Positions 1-16,605 of a stretch of DNA of 64,000 bases are shown piece by piece. The stretch's first letter is position 1. Each line of letters opens with the position of its first letter. Made by a program: the position numbers and the translations under genes. This DNA is from Trachythela sp. YZ-2020 (Eukaryota > Cnidaria > Anthozoa > Malacalcyonacea > Clavulariidae), in assembly GCA_016169945.1 (NCBI GenBank), contig JADLSH010000091.1, positions 806,001 to 870,000 on the forward strand, written 5' to 3'. The notes beneath the pieces were generated by a model, which made no database searches, was not told the origin of the DNA, and was given only the letters and a program-made list of their open reading frames with translations.

Positions 1-395
1 AATGCATCGCTTGCTTGATGCTGTATACCGGCTTTCTCCTTGCGTAATTTCGAATTTTCCAAATCGATTTCTCGAATGGAGTTTTCCAACGATAGCAGGG
101 CGGCGTTTAGCTTTTCGATCCCCCCCGTTTTGCTGTACTTTTCTTCTTCTAAGTTTGAGATAGCTTCGTTGTTTTCTTTGTTTTCTTGCAAGCGTATCGA
201 AGACAAAATGCCTTCCTTCTCTCCAAGCTTCGCCAGACTTTGTACACAACGTTTGACTTCCAAGTTTCGCTGTTTGATGAGCTCGATATTATTTTTCCCG
301 CTTTCCGTCACCGTTAAAAGTTGTTCCAAATCATCACCACTGTCAAAAATCTTCGCCAGTTCCTTGCTTGTCTGACAAAGCTCTCCAAAAGACAT
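1..395 (-). CDS. Coiled-coil protein, N-terminal part (Spc24-like?), runs off the window
   Basis: Reading leftward from an ATG at 395-393, the frame stays open for 131 codons to the window edge, so the C-terminus is missing. The product begins MSFGELCQTSKELAKIFDSG and is charged and helical, with heptad-like spacing of Leu/Ile/Val (IRLQENKENNEAISNLEEEK region), as in a parallel coiled coil. A short N-terminal segment followed by a long coiled coil, with a closing SIREIDLENSKLRKEK segment, resembles the kinetochore subunit Spc24, which pairs with Spc25 in the Ndc80 complex. That is inference from layout, not a firm family match. No splice site is required within the visible part. The frame on the other strand over the same bases is a shadow. 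It could equally be another small coiled-coil protein. Confidence 0.6.
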   Translation of the reverse strand, partial: MSFGELCQTSKELAKIFDSGDDLEQLLTVTESGKNNIELIKQRNLEVKRCVQSLAKLGEKEGILSSIRLQENKENNEAISNLEEEKYSKTGGIEKLNAALLSLENSIREIDLENSKLRKEKAGIQHQASDA

Positions 396-690
396 GTTTT
401 TAACACAAAATTCGGTACAACCACGATAATATTTTGAATTTTGAAAATGGCGCCTGAAATCAACAGCATTTTTTGTTATGATAATACGTCATCAGCTATG
501 TGTTTCCACTTTCCACATTGATTTTTCTTTTCTCGCCATTTTTTCCTCTTTTTCCAAGAGTCAAAACTGATGGTGATTACAGGACAGCAGATGGTGATCA
601 ACTTCAGAACTGTTACACAACATTTACAGAGGCAAGCAAATTAATCTAAATCTCTCTATTTATTTGCCACCAAAAACATTAAACTTCAAC

Positions 691-740
691 CAACCTCGTT
701 CCCAGGGCATGGGAAATGGGAAGCCCTGCGAACCAGGTTG
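691..740. repeat. 50-bp hairpin ending in CAACCTCG / CAGGTTG
   Basis: The left half (CAACCTCGTTCCCAGGGC) pairs with the right half (GCCCTGCGAACCAGGTTG) around a 14-base centre. The outer motif is the same as the ends of the 9.7-kb element at 18292-28019. The nine bases on each side (682-690 and 741-749) agree at seven positions, which would fit an old target duplication. It is probably a minimal non-autonomous relative. Confidence 0.55.
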
Positions 741-801
741 TACTTCCACCTTCTTCCACCATACAATGAAAAGAATGAACATTATTTTCTCACTCTAATA
801 A

Positions 802-1146
802 CCAGGAACGCCGGAGAGGGGGGGGGACAAGCGCCCCTCTCTCAAGCGCCCCTTGCCTCACTGGGGCAAGTGGGGGGGAATGCCCTTTTTAATATAAATG
901 AAACAACAATAAAACTGCTAAAGAAGAGAGAATACAACTGTAAATTACATGATCAGTTCAGATTGGGAAAGCCAATTTTCTATTGTTTACGTTCTGTACC
1001 TCATTAGATCTTTTGTACATAGAAATAACATTTAAATGAGCTGAAAATCCCATCGAAAGGGCTTGGCAGCGAAATTTTCTTCGAATGCCATTACGTTCGC
1101 ATTGCCCTCCCCCCCTGCCCTACCATCGCTCCGGCGTCCCTGCTGA
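802..1146. mobile_element. Foldback (MITE-like) element with GGAACGCCGGAG-type arms
   Basis: The left arm begins CAGGAACGCCGGAG followed by a G run. The right arm, read on the other strand, begins CAGGGACGCCGGAGC and then a similar G run and GGCAATGC. The arms are imperfect (about 70-80 bp) with an AT-rich middle and no coding content. It is a non-autonomous inverted-repeat element; the superfamily is not determined. Confidence 0.5.
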
Positions 1147-1375
1147 TACTGTCGGTTGACCACCATGCATCTGCTGCACGAAAACTAACCAAAAAATTAC
1201 ATGTACGATATGAAAATTACAGTTCACCCCTGGTTAACCCTAACTCATGTTTGTTGTTTGAAGTATGAATGCATCTGGAATACTGTTTCAAATTTGGGCA
1301 GCATGCATTGAACATAACTCACAATCTTAGCTTGTCGTTGAATAAACACAATGTAAAACAGCGATTCTCTATACA

Positions 1376-2165
1376 ATCCTTTTTCTTACAATCCTAATAC
1401 CAAATCCTTAAACTCTAATCCTACTACTAATCCTAACATTAATAATCCTATACCTTATCGTAACACTATTTTTCCTTCGTAGGCCTATACCTATAGACAA
1501 AGGGCCTTTTGCATCCTTCAACCAATTTCTCGATTGCGTTGGTATTAATGCATCACGGTCAATTCTAGCATTGCCACCCCCCCCCCCTGGGCTACCCCCG
1601 GGCATTTGCAAACTTTCTTTGCCCAGGAGGCCGGGCATTAGTACTTGCAAAATTTCCCTCGGGCCGGGCATTTGTTCACCGGCGGGGCATTTGTCTACTT
1701 ATCCGGAAATTATTGTGGTTTCTGCAGCAGCTGCAACGAACATATGTGCTGCCATGAATTAGGATGAAGTATTTGTGTCACACACACAAACAAATAGAAC
1801 TTGTGAAGCAAAACGTGCTCGTCTTTACAAGGCTTAAAACGTCATGATATCTCATGATATTCTGGCGAAATCTATGTGTTGGTGTGCCCCGCGGCCGGGC
1901 ATTTGTCATAATTTATTTCCCCCGGGGTGGGGCATTGTTGCCTTTTTTCTGCCCAGCCCCAGGGAATTGTACACTTAGAGAAAAAATAAGTGCAAATGCC
2001 TGGGGTGGCCCGGGGGAGGGATGGGCAATGCTAGAATTGACTGATGCATAAGGTTAGGAAGGTGATCGAGGATTCAGAGTGCTAAGAGTCAGGATTCGGT
2101 TAGGATTAGTGTTATGATAAGGGTTAGGATTATGGTCAAGATATGGATTAGGATTAAAGATCAGG
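1376..2165. mobile_element. Large foldback element with CGGGCATTTG motifs and TTAGG-like outer blocks
   Basis: The two halves are imperfect reverse complements. The left side (about 1540-1700) carries TCAATTCTAGCATTGCC, a C run and several GGGCATTTG copies. The right side (about 1880-2055) carries the same in reverse (GGGCAATGCTAGAATTGA). Outside both arms lie degenerate CCTAATCCTAA / TTAGGATTAGG blocks, also in inverted orientation. No gene is present; the short open frames here follow the GC-rich repeat. Confidence 0.6.
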
Positions 2166-2469
2166 TAAAATCCATTCTGCGCATGTGCTATGGGGGGTCC
2201 CGCGATGTAAACAATGCCCAAATTTCGCGTTGTTTCGACTAAAATTCGACATCTTTTAAATCAGAAACTCGAATCTGTATTTATTTAAAGCATAGCGAAC
2301 CAGAACACATCATAATTTTTTAAATATAGCGTGTTTAAAATGTAAACAAACGGACGTTGCCGTTAATATTACGACTTTACATCACCGTTAATATTACGAC
2401 ACAGTAAATGAAACATATTGTTGTGCTAATCGTCCTAGCTTGCAGCTGAGCTGAATTACGAAGGACGCA

Positions 2470-2762
2470 GCTCAACTTGATGGAGTCGAAGTGTTTTAAA
2501 GGCGCCTCTGCACCTGCAGACAGCGTATTACGTCTATTGCACATGTTTGATCAGGGAGCATATAGCTACGATGGAAGGGTTAATTTGGGGCTTATCCCAA
2601 CCCACCCTGTCAACATTCCCCTAGGAGGAAACCAGAATACCCGGACAAAAGCCACGACAAGAGTGCTGACTGACTCTTTTGACATAAGTTCGCAGCGAGA
2701 ATCGAACACACAATCTCAGCGAGGTGAAAGACGCTTGCTCTGACGAGCTAGTGCGCCACCGA
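2470..2762 (-). mobile_element. tRNA-derived SINE
   Basis: Read on the minus strand it starts GGTGGCGCACTAGCTCGTC (A-box region), then a B-box-like GTGTTCGATTCTCGC, followed by a tRNA-unrelated body that includes GGGTATTCTGGTTTCCTCC. This is the usual organisation of a Pol III SINE. The apparent 88-codon plus-strand frame here is not a gene. Confidence 0.7.
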
Positions 2763-3070
2763 AGATATGGGTTCATATCTAATCTGTGATTATTGTAAGG
2801 GTTAGGATTGGGGGATTAGGATTTGGTTAGGATTAGGGGAATCCTTTCTATATTACTATCCAGAAATTACGTCACAAGGTTGCGATTAAAAGTTAGGATC
2901 AGGGTTGGGATTAGAGTTAGGATTAAGATTAAGTTTGTATTAAAATTCAGGTTGTTAATTTGGAAATTGAGCCGGATTTAGTTATTTAGGAAAATGGAAA
3001 AGTAGACATCGCTAAATGCCGATCCTGCAGCCGAGAAGCCCTGGGTACGAGGTTGATCCAGGGTTGATCC

Positions 3071-3146
3071 AATCTCGTATACGAGATTGGGGTTGATCTC
3101 GAGGGTTCAATCTCGTATACGAGATTGGGGTTGATCTCGAGGGTTT
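3071..3146. repeat. Two tandem 38-bp units each with the palindrome CTCGTATACGAG
   Basis: The unit starting AATCTCGTATACGAGATTG occurs at 3071 and again at 3109, each followed by GGGGTTGATCTCGAGGG. The 12-bp core is a perfect palindrome. It lies just upstream of the TTC32-like gene and directly abuts the MITE at 3148. Confidence 0.75.
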
Positions 3147-3147
3147 T

Positions 3148-3374
3148 CACTTGTTTCCATCTATCAAACTGACGTTACGCAATTTTCCCGATTTTCAAAG
3201 ATTTTCATATTCGTTTTTCTTGATTTTTCTTCACTTTGGTTAGGGTTAGGGTTAGGTAAGGGTTAGGGGTTAGGGTAGGTTTTCAGGGTTAGGTTAGGTC
3301 AGTTACAAAGTTTTTAACTTTACTTCAAAGTTGAAAAAATGACGTAACGTCAGTTTGGTAGATGGAAACAAGTG
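3148..3374. mobile_element. 227-bp MITE with 32-bp TIRs and an internal TTAGGG block
   Basis: Left 3148-3179 and right 3343-3374 are inverted repeats differing at one base (CACTTGTTTCCATCTA, then T or C, then CAAACTGACGTTACG). The middle contains short TTAGGG-type repeats (about 3238-3300). A 10-bp direct repeat, GATCTCGAGG, lies at 3133-3142 and 3381-3390, though not immediately adjacent to the TIRs. The element ends 41 bp before the likely TTC32 start codon, and an upstream in-frame ATG (3362) lies inside its right TIR. Confidence 0.75.
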
Positions 3375-3415
3375 GCGACCGATCTCGAGGCGACATTTTA
3401 CGAAAGCAAAACAAA

Positions 3416-3862
3416 ATGGCTACCGCCACTCCTATCGATGAACAAGAGTTTTCTAGGATAGAAAAGGAAGCTAAAAATCTTATGACAAATGGAGAGGTCG
3501 AGAAAACTGAAAAACTGTACACAAGTTTTATTGAGAGAGAACAGGAGGCCACAAAAGACAGAAAAATCCTCGCCTTAGCAAGAAATAATCGCGGACATTT
3601 ACGCTATTTGACTGTGGATTTTCATGGTGCTATTCAGGACTATACCGCCGCGATAAAACTTGATCCTTGTTTAGTCGTTTCGTACTATAATCGTGGACAA
3701 ATTCACTACAGAATGGGCAGGTTTAAACTCGCAATAGAGGACTTCGAGAGAGCTTTAGAATTGGATCAAAATTTTACAGACGCTCAGGATAATTTAAGAC
3801 AAGCAAGAGAAGATTTTGCTGCCAAAACTATGAATTCAACTTATCCTAATACTTTATCATAA
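3416..3862 (+). CDS. TTC32: TTC32-like tetratricopeptide repeat protein
   Basis: Intronless frame encoding a 148-residue TPR protein, close to the roughly 150 residues of vertebrate TTC32. An initial helical pair (residues about 8-40, FSRIEKEAKNLMTNGEVEKT) is followed by two clear TPR units: ARNNRGHLRYLTVDFHGAIQ at about 57-76 and SYYNRGQIHYRMGRFKLAIE at about 92-111, each with the alternating A/G/Y/F positions of the fold. The spacing and the YNRG..YR.G signature match TTC32. I chose the ATG at 3416 (context acaaaATGG) rather than the in-frame ATG at 3362, because the latter lies in the TIR of a MITE and would add 18 residues with no TPR content. The last ten residues are encoded by CCTAATAC-type repeat DNA that merges into the 42-bp tandem array downstream, so the native C-terminus may have been replaced. 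Confidence 0.85.
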   Translation: MATATPIDEQEFSRIEKEAKNLMTNGEVEKTEKLYTSFIEREQEATKDRKILALARNNRGHLRYLTVDFHGAIQDYTAAIKLDPCLVVSYYNRGQIHYRMGRFKLAIEDFERALELDQNFTDAQDNLRQAREDFAAKTMNSTYPNTLS

Positions 3863-4035
3863 CCCTAATCATACATCCTAACACTAATTGTATACCTATT
3901 CCTCACCTAATCATACATCCTAACACTAATTGTATCCCTATTCCTCACCTAATCATACATCCTAACACTAATTGTATCCCTATTCCTCATCATACATCCT
4001 AACACTAATCCTAATTGTATCCCTAATCCTCACCC
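3845..4035. repeat. 42-bp minisatellite (CATACATCCTAACACTAATTG)n
   Basis: Units start at 3866, 3908 and 3950 with nearly identical sequence, followed by a shortened unit and a degenerate CCTAATCC tail. The array begins inside the last codons of the TTC32-like frame. It belongs to the same degenerate CCTAA/TTAGG sequence type seen at 1376-1450, 2055-2165, 2790-2960 and 3238-3300. Confidence 0.85.
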
Positions 4036-4564
4036 TTAATCCTATCTGGAACATTTATATGGATAGACACAAATGATAGACACCTCAAAAGTAAATGACA
4101 TATCCAGGGTTTGAAATTAACGCAATTTACACATTGTTTTGGCTTAAATAGTGAAAATTAAATATCTCTTTTCCAAACGATGTGCAAACTCTATTTTGTA
4201 AACTCACTGTGTAAACTCAACACAGTGTTTAGCCCAGTAATATGACACTGCTAGTCTGCCACGTAAGCAAATTTGCATATTTCGTATAGCGTGATCTGTA
4301 GCGTGATCATCGAAATATAATTATACACTTGCGCGAAATAGAAAGGCAAAAATTCAAATATAAGTAAAGAAGAATCCTATTATTTTAGTATGGGAAGTAA
4401 TTTACGTTATTATCAGTGTCATTATTAAGCGAATGAAATATTGTATGGTCGTATTGGCACTTGGCAGGGAAATATAAGCATGCATATTATTGTCAGAACA
4501 GACAGTGGCCAAGGTCTTAGGGTCTCAGTTCTGCGCGCACTAAGACAAATATTCGAATGGCAAT

Positions 4565-4655
4565 GAGTTGAGCTTTATTTTTTTTTTTATTCAACTTCGC
4601 CTCAATGGCAGGGAGTCCACAACAGCGTCAGCCAATTACTGTGGCCCCATTGTTA
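4565..4655 (-). mobile_element. LINE 3' end fragment
   Basis: On the minus strand it reads GGGGCCACAGTAATTGGCTGACGC... then a CATTGAGGCGAAGTTG segment and an A-rich end. A second copy with the same order (CAGTAATTGGCCAACGC ... GGCGAAGCTAATAAA) lies at 54711-54850. This looks like a LINE 3' untranslated tail; no coding sequence remains. Confidence 0.5.
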
Positions 4656-5730
4656 GTTCCTAAGGGTTAACAATTTACATGTAGGTGTAACTCACATATC
4701 CAGCAAAGTAAGAACAGAATGATGGAACAATGCTTTCGTTTTATAGCTTTCCAAATGCAAAATTATTTCGCGCACATGTATATTTTTAACGCTTTTATAC
4801 GCTACAAAAATATGCAAACTTGCTTCCTTGGCGAGGGTTTGAGCCGCCAGAACTTTGTCTGCAGAGCAGATGTTTGAGCCATAAGAACGTCTGCAGGCGA
4901 AGCTTATGTCATAGCTCTCATGCGGTAAGCATGCGAGCAGGCTATGTCATAAGGCTCATCGCGGTAAACATGGGTTTCATGTGGGAATTCCATGTGGAAG
5001 AACAATACATGGAATATTTTGAAATAGATGTTACAAAACTTTCAATCGATGCCTTTCATGTTTTGTGATACATTTAGCTTGTTCTCATCCTGCAAACACA
5101 AACACCATCAACTATTATTCCCATCGAACGAGATGCCGAGAAAAATCTTAGTATTTACCCATAGGTCTAAAAATGTATATAAATTTTCGTTCGAATATTC
5201 CATCCACAAACACCATCAACTATGCTAGGGTATGCATCTACTGACAGCGCGCAAGCAAGCCCGCAACCTTGATATCTTCTGGCATACACACTGGGTCAAT
5301 GCCAGTAATTACAATCTACTGAATTACAAGCTACAGAATAACAGTCCCCGCAGCATTCCCTACCTTGCAGGTACCCTAGTTTATTTTTGTACCAAGATGT
5401 GTAAAAATAATTATAGGTATAGCTCTCTAATTCACACCCTGGACATATCAGCCTAGTAGGGGTGTAATTAAAAGGGGAACAGCTTGAAAGGGCCGAAAAT
5501 AAAGGCATACAAGGCTGATCTTGTCAACTTTGCCTGGAATTTATGGCCTAGAATTTGGAGGGTCGCTTTTGCATACTTTAGCTCCCTTATTTTGTTCAAA
5601 CGAAAGCAATTTACGGCACACCTTCGCCAGTTCAAATGAACAATAATTAAATGGAGACAAACAGATACTCAGAGGCCTCAAATTTAGCGGCGGGGATTGC
5701 CAGTCGATGCACTGCTTGTTGGCAGCTATG
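4656..5730. other. Gene-free stretch with one single-arm repeat copy
   Basis: I see no coding exon. At 5117-5163 there is one arm (TCGAACGAGATGCCGAG and flanks) of the palindrome that is complete at 29824-29932. Open frames here are short and show no conserved pattern. Confidence 0.5.
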
Positions 5731-5731
5731 C

Positions 5732-5860
5732 GCTCTTTTAAGAGCCTTAAAAGGCAAGCTCGCTGCGAGTACTTTCATCCAATCACAATGCTCGACAGTT
5801 TATTTTAATTACATGCAAGAACTCGCAGCGAGTTTGTTTTGCGATGAGTGGAAAAGAGCC
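5732..5860. mobile_element. Small foldback element with AAGCTCGCTGCGAGT arms
   Basis: Left GCTCTTTTAAGAGCC ... AGCTCGCTGCGAGT pairs with right ACTCGCAGCGAG ... GGAAAAGAGCC. Shortly after it, at about 5931-5949, is one copy of the AGCCCTGGGCACGAGGTTG end motif of the 9.7-kb element family. Confidence 0.5.
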
Positions 5861-5968
5861 TTTAATATACGGACCGAGCTTGCTTTGCTGGGATATGTTG
5901 GGATACGCGTTGTGTCAGTGTAGGTAGAAGCCCTGGGCACGAGGTTGCTATACAATAAGCTTCGGGCA

Positions 5969-6187
5969 CAGAATAGGAAATGACCAGAAGGCCCACTCAA
6001 CAGTGCAACGTGACCCCCTATTTTTATGCAGTTTTCGTGGCGGAACAGCCACTTCAGCGTGTTTATTGGCCAGAAAATGCAATTGACTGGCTAGAATGGT
6101 AATGAACATGCGTAATGCGATATGCGCAGTGTCAAAAACTTCAAAGGTTCCGCCTCAAGTGGCCCTTCTAGTCATTTCCTATTCTAT
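5969..6187. mobile_element. MITE, family A copy 1 (GACCAGAAGGCCCAC arms)
   Basis: Arms of about 27 bp, AGAATAGGAAATGACCAG on the left and its inverted partner at 6159-6187. The interior (CAATTGACTGGCTAGAATGG ... GCGTAATGCG) is related, in opposite orientation, to the MITE at 61529-61729, so the two are one family with diverged ends. Confidence 0.6.
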
Positions 6188-6340
6188 GCTTCGGGTCTTT
6201 AGGATGAAAGTTGCCTTAAAAATTCAAGAATAACTTTGACGTTTCGAGCGAAGTTCTCGCTCTCACTAACTTCCAGACAAAAGGCCTTCTGTCGAAACGT
6301 CGAAGTTCTTATTGAAATTTCCCCAATTCGGTTGCCCGTA
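6188..6340. mobile_element. Dispersed repeat family B (ACGTCGAAGTTCTT), copy 1
   Basis: Contains GCTTCGGGTCTTTAGGAT, GACGTTTCGAGCGAAG and GAAACGTCGAAGTTCTTATTG. The same modules recur at 16490-16605, 40250-40345, 52455-52605 and 62858-63060. The most complete copy (62858) shows the family is an inverted-repeat element with CGAAGGCC-type symmetric cores. Confidence 0.6.
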
Positions 6341-6504
6341 TTACTTCTAAGCTGCTCCCATTTTGATCCGATTGTTAAAAATAATCGATTAATCGGGAGC
6401 AGTTCTAATTACTTCACATTATTTATACTGGGTTTGGTGGATAATCCAAGTGAGTAGATATATACGCAATTTAAGACCTAACCAGGAACGGTTGCGAAAA
6501 ATGC

Positions 6505-6595
6505 AAAACTAGGTCCTCTGGCAGGAATTGAACCCACGGCCCTGCGATTCCGGTGCATTATTTAACCTGTCGGACACAGAAAACACGCGATAATC
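6505..6595 (-). mobile_element. tRNA-derived SINE head (truncated)
   Basis: On the minus strand: GTCCGACAGGTTAAATAATG, GCACCGGAATCGCAGGGC, then a B-box GTGGGTTCAATTCCTGCC. It has the length and box spacing of a tRNA-related Pol III head, but no acceptor pairing that would make it a real tRNA gene. Confidence 0.6.
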
Positions 6596-6743
6596 GAGTT
6601 GATTTATACCATTTATTTAACTATTGGCCACTATTACACTCAAAGTCTCTTCCAAATGGAAAACAAGTATTGATAGTTCTTCCATAGAACGGGCCATTAT
6701 TCTCAACAACTAGATCTTGAGTGAAATGTTCAAGATGGCAAAA

Positions 6744-12664
<5,921 letters not shown>

Positions 12665-12684
12665 TTAGTAGTTGAGATTAAATC

Positions 12685-14800
12685 TAAAAGAATAAATATG
12701 ACATTATTAGTATATTTAAGTTATCTATTGATTAGTATTATTTCCCATCATACTGTGAAATTGTTTAAGAAAGCACACTAAAGCCAGCCAAGCTTGGACT
12801 TAAAACCGGTTAAACCGTAAAATAAGTCATCACAATTACTGTACTATACAAAAGTATAAAAAAACGTTTTTTCCGGTTGTTGACATAAAGAACCGGTTTA
12901 ATGAAAACCCCGAATGAAACTGTTACATTATGCCACATTCGGAAATTACTGATTGTTCCAAGTCACAATCAGCTTGCTCCAATCCCGATAAATTGGCATA
13001 CACAACATGAAATAGCTTCCTTGGCCAAAAACTAGTTACAACCACTATACAGTTAGTGGCTTTGCACACAAAAGTTACACACACTTCTGCTTGACAAATT
13101 GGCAGCCTCTAAAGAGTTGTTATATTTGAAATCACAATAATCGGTTATGGGCAATTGGGATACAAAGGAATTTTTACCAATTCCGATTATCGGCCAATCA
13201 CTAGCAATGTACACTGTAGAAAGTTTGTATTGGGTCATTCCAGAAAGATTCACACTCCCCCCCTACAAAGGAAATATCTGCGGTCCGGATGGGAAGAAAT
13301 CTACTTCTGATAATAGTAAATCAAACAAGAACATAACTGAAATTTATTACACATTTCGTTAACGACATCGTGATCAAACTATCAAACATATTTCAACCTT
13401 TCAACATCCTGACAGGAGGATAGGTCGGCAAAATGGCTGAGCAACCGCATTAAGCATCGGGCGAAAAATGTTCTCTGTAAAAATGCTGATGGGAAAATGT
13501 GACAAGCAAAAAATTATGTAATGCATACTGGAACTGGTGTATTACTAGTTTAGTCTAAATACACATTCCCTAGCTAGTTATAAAAGATTACATATATTCA
13601 AAGTAGAAAAACATATGTTGTGAAAAATATAGATATAGATTTCATCCCGTCATCACACTTTAACTCTCCCCCCCCCTACCCATCTTGTACCAGTCTGTCT
13701 TTTTCACAGAAAAGTCAGATTTCATTATTTTGTAATCACAGATTCTGTGGTACCCCATTGTCCCTATCAAGTCAGAAACTGAGACAAGATCTATTTGTTG
13801 ATGGCAACTTAGAGCTAATATGTGAAGCAGAAGCTTTAATGGTAGTATTGAACTACCATCAACTTGAGGTTTTTAGGTTTTATACTCGAAGATTTACCAT
13901 TTAAGTCTAGATAATTATAGAGTTATATACAACTTGTATAGTATTTAACCCTACTCTGTATATAGCTTAGAATGCTTTTTCAGAATAGACGAAATGTGTA
14001 ATAATGTTTTTCTGAGATTCTGAAATGCATAACAAAGTTTGTCCTTTGACCGAAAAATATATAATTTTATACACGCTGCTTCGCTAGTACTTCAAATAAT
14101 GAACAATTAATTCACACATAAAACTCGCATTTCTCGATTCAAAACCAGCTTTTTTAAGGCGAAATAAGTCATGAAATCCGCTTGAAGCTTTTATTCATAC
14201 GAAAACGTTTCACTCTATATAAATAAAATAAAGAGCCTTGCCCGCATGAAACATACGTCATCTAGTAAAGTCTTGAAATATTTGTCGCTCTTAGACAAGC
14301 AAAAATAGCCGAATTTTACACTAAAAAACTAACACAAATGTTACCAATTGAAAATAATGTGAAATGGCACAATTCTTTTCATTCCTGAACGAAAAAACGT
14401 TTCAAAACGTAGCCCAAGCGCCATGAGAAAAACTTTTCAATGACCACAAAGCCCTTAGTTTTAGCACATATTTTTTGGGGAAAATACGATATTTATATAC
14501 ATTAATTTATCAAATCATCTAGATTATTACTCAAAGACTTATATAACTGTTTCATACTATGAAATCCGCCACAAAAAGCAAGCAGATTGATAAGGATTTA
14601 AAAGACATAAAATTTTCTATACCTTCTCCTGCGAAATACAGAGAATCAAAGAGACTAGTCACATGGCACGCACAGAATTTATTCATGGGAGTTGCACTTC
14701 ATGACGCAATCAGCATTCTTATTGGTGGAATAATTAGTGCGGGCATGCGGGTTTGACCAAATCACCAAAAGGCCGTGGCCTGCCGAATATAGTGTCGCGA
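12685..14800. other. Gene-free stretch upstream of EF-1alpha
   Basis: Presumably contains the EF-1alpha promoter and any 5'UTR exon, which I cannot place. Several AACCGGTT motifs lie at 12805-12905. Open frames (for example 13620-13904, 14559-14756) are short and show no conserved protein pattern. Confidence 0.4.
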
Positions 14801-14806
14801 TATGTA

Positions 14807-15515
14807 ACTTCAAGAAATAAAGTAACAAACTCCGAATCCAGACTGCAGAGTATGGCACTTTTCAACAAGATCTTGGGTGCGCAATCAGGCCGCACCTGAA
14901 GTGCGGGTGCGCAAAACTGCCTAAAATTTCTCAGGTGCACCTTCTCAGGTGCGCCTTGAAATGCATATGCGGGGGGTGCCTGTGCACAAAGGAAAATGAA
15001 AGGAAATGCGAAGTAAATCATTCGAAGTAAATCATTCAGTGCGAATTAAATCATTCTGTCTACAGGGGATAGACTAAAAAGCTCTCACTAAAATGCAGGA
15101 AATCAAGCCACAGAGAATCAATAATTCAAAAACTTTCTGCGGGAGGACCCCTAAACCCCCCTCCACTTCACCACCTTTTGTCTAGGTCCCTTTACATTAA
15201 TGGTCCCCCCACTGAAGAATTATTAACGCCCTGTTATTCCATGCATGTCTGCTTTATTTGCTCATGTTCCAAATTGCACTAATCAGAGCTTTCATAATGG
15301 AAAATTTATGCACAAAATTTTAGTGCGAAAATATTTCTGCAAAGCCAAAGCAGCCGAAACAAATATCGTGCATGGGAAAAAAGTCCTCCCCCTCATCACT
15401 TTTCTAATGTTCGCCCCTAAGTACGTGCGCCATTGTTATTGCATTAATTTATCTTGGGTGCGCCGCTGCCATACTCTGCAGCCTGGCTCCGAATAAAATC
15501 TTGAAATTCAAGATT
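14807..15515. mobile_element. Foldback element with CTGCAGAGTATGGCA arms
   Basis: Left CAGACTGCAGAGTATGGCA with ATCTTGGGTGCGC about 20 bases further in is mirrored on the right (15460-15515) by its reverse complement. The interior includes GTGCGC-rich stretches and three near-copies of GAAGTAAATCATTC / GAATTAAATCATTC (15009-15055). No coding potential. Confidence 0.5.
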
Positions 15516-15955
15516 TGAGAAATATAATATAAATGGTGATCCCTCGACGGCCCTAAATAACATAATTATATAAGAGGAATTGAGATGGGTGGTCATTATG
15601 GTTGGCGGTCATATTGTGGTCACTTGTCAATTAAGCTTCGGGTCTGGAGGATCAAGCTAACTCAAGCAGGCTTGCATTCAGCATACAAGATAGATCCAGA
15701 CTATTTCACATCGTCGACTTGCTCACGACAATTACGACCAAATTGGGAACCAGGCTTAAATTATGTTTCGGCTGGGAAATTAAGCTACACTTTAAAACAT
15801 TGTGTAAAGCGGTCTATTGCGGACCTCAGAATGATTTAAATACTTGATCTACCAAGTACTTATCTCAGCTTTTGAAATATTGGTCCTTTATGACACGCCT
15901 TATCGATTCTGGATATTCTGGCTAAACTCTAAAGCCTATCATGCTAAACTCGTCT

Positions 15956-16100
15956 GTTCGCACGATCCGATTTGTCGGATCAGATTCTCCTCTCGACGTA
16001 TGTGATTTACTGGATTTGCTGACAAGAATAAGGTGGCAAAAAGTGTAGTTGTTATTTGATTATGAAAAATCACATACGTCAGGAGGAGAATCAACCACGT
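15956..16100. mobile_element. MITE, family C short copy (CTCGACGTATGTGATT arms)
   Basis: Left GATTCTCCTCTCGACGTATG and right CATACGTCAGGAGGAGAATC are inverted repeats around ATTTACTGGATTTGCTGACAAG. A longer element with the same ends spans 31325-32268. Confidence 0.65.
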
Positions 16101-16489
16101 GAACATGCTTTTTAAGAGCTTACTAAACTCCCCTAAAAACTTAGTTACAAATGACACATCCGATGTAAACCTTTAGTTTAAGGTGCATGACTATAATGGC
16201 ATGATAGCAAAACGATTGCACGAAAACACGCTATAAAATTACCCATTAACAAGCCATAAAACGAAATGGTAATTGCAGTGTTTTGCTAATGACCCTGTAA
16301 CGATTTGCGTGTTTTGTATTTTACATGTGTTTTGAACGCGTGTATACACATTAAGGTCAAGCGTGCCGGAAATGCAATAAAGTAATGACTTATGGTCGTC
16401 AACATATGGCTACTTTGTATTTATCACTTTTTGACTGTTATTAAAAATAAGGCGAAGCCGAATCAATGAGCCACAAAACCCTACTTCCA

Positions 16490-16605
16490 GACGAAGGGCC
16501 TTCGCTCAAAACATCGACGTTCTTGTTGTATTTTTCAGGTAGATTGATCCTAAAGACCCGGAGCTTATTGCTTATATAGATGCTACCTACACTGGCATCA
16601 CACTG
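16490..16605. mobile_element. Repeat family B copy
   Basis: ACGAAGGGCCTTCGCT, CATCGACGTTCTTGTTG, TTTTTCAGGTAGATTGATCC and CTACCTACACTGGCATC occur in the same order as the copies at 52455 and 62858. Confidence 0.6.

Noticed and set aside
2477..2743. 88-codon plus-strand frame
   Set aside because: It lies antisense through a tRNA-derived SINE.
3238..3300. Chromosome end or telomere
   Set aside because: Only a few TTAGGG units, bounded by MITE TIRs, with genes on both sides.
6505..6595. Possible tRNA gene
   Set aside because: A/B-box-like sequence is present but no acceptor stem pairing; read as a SINE head.
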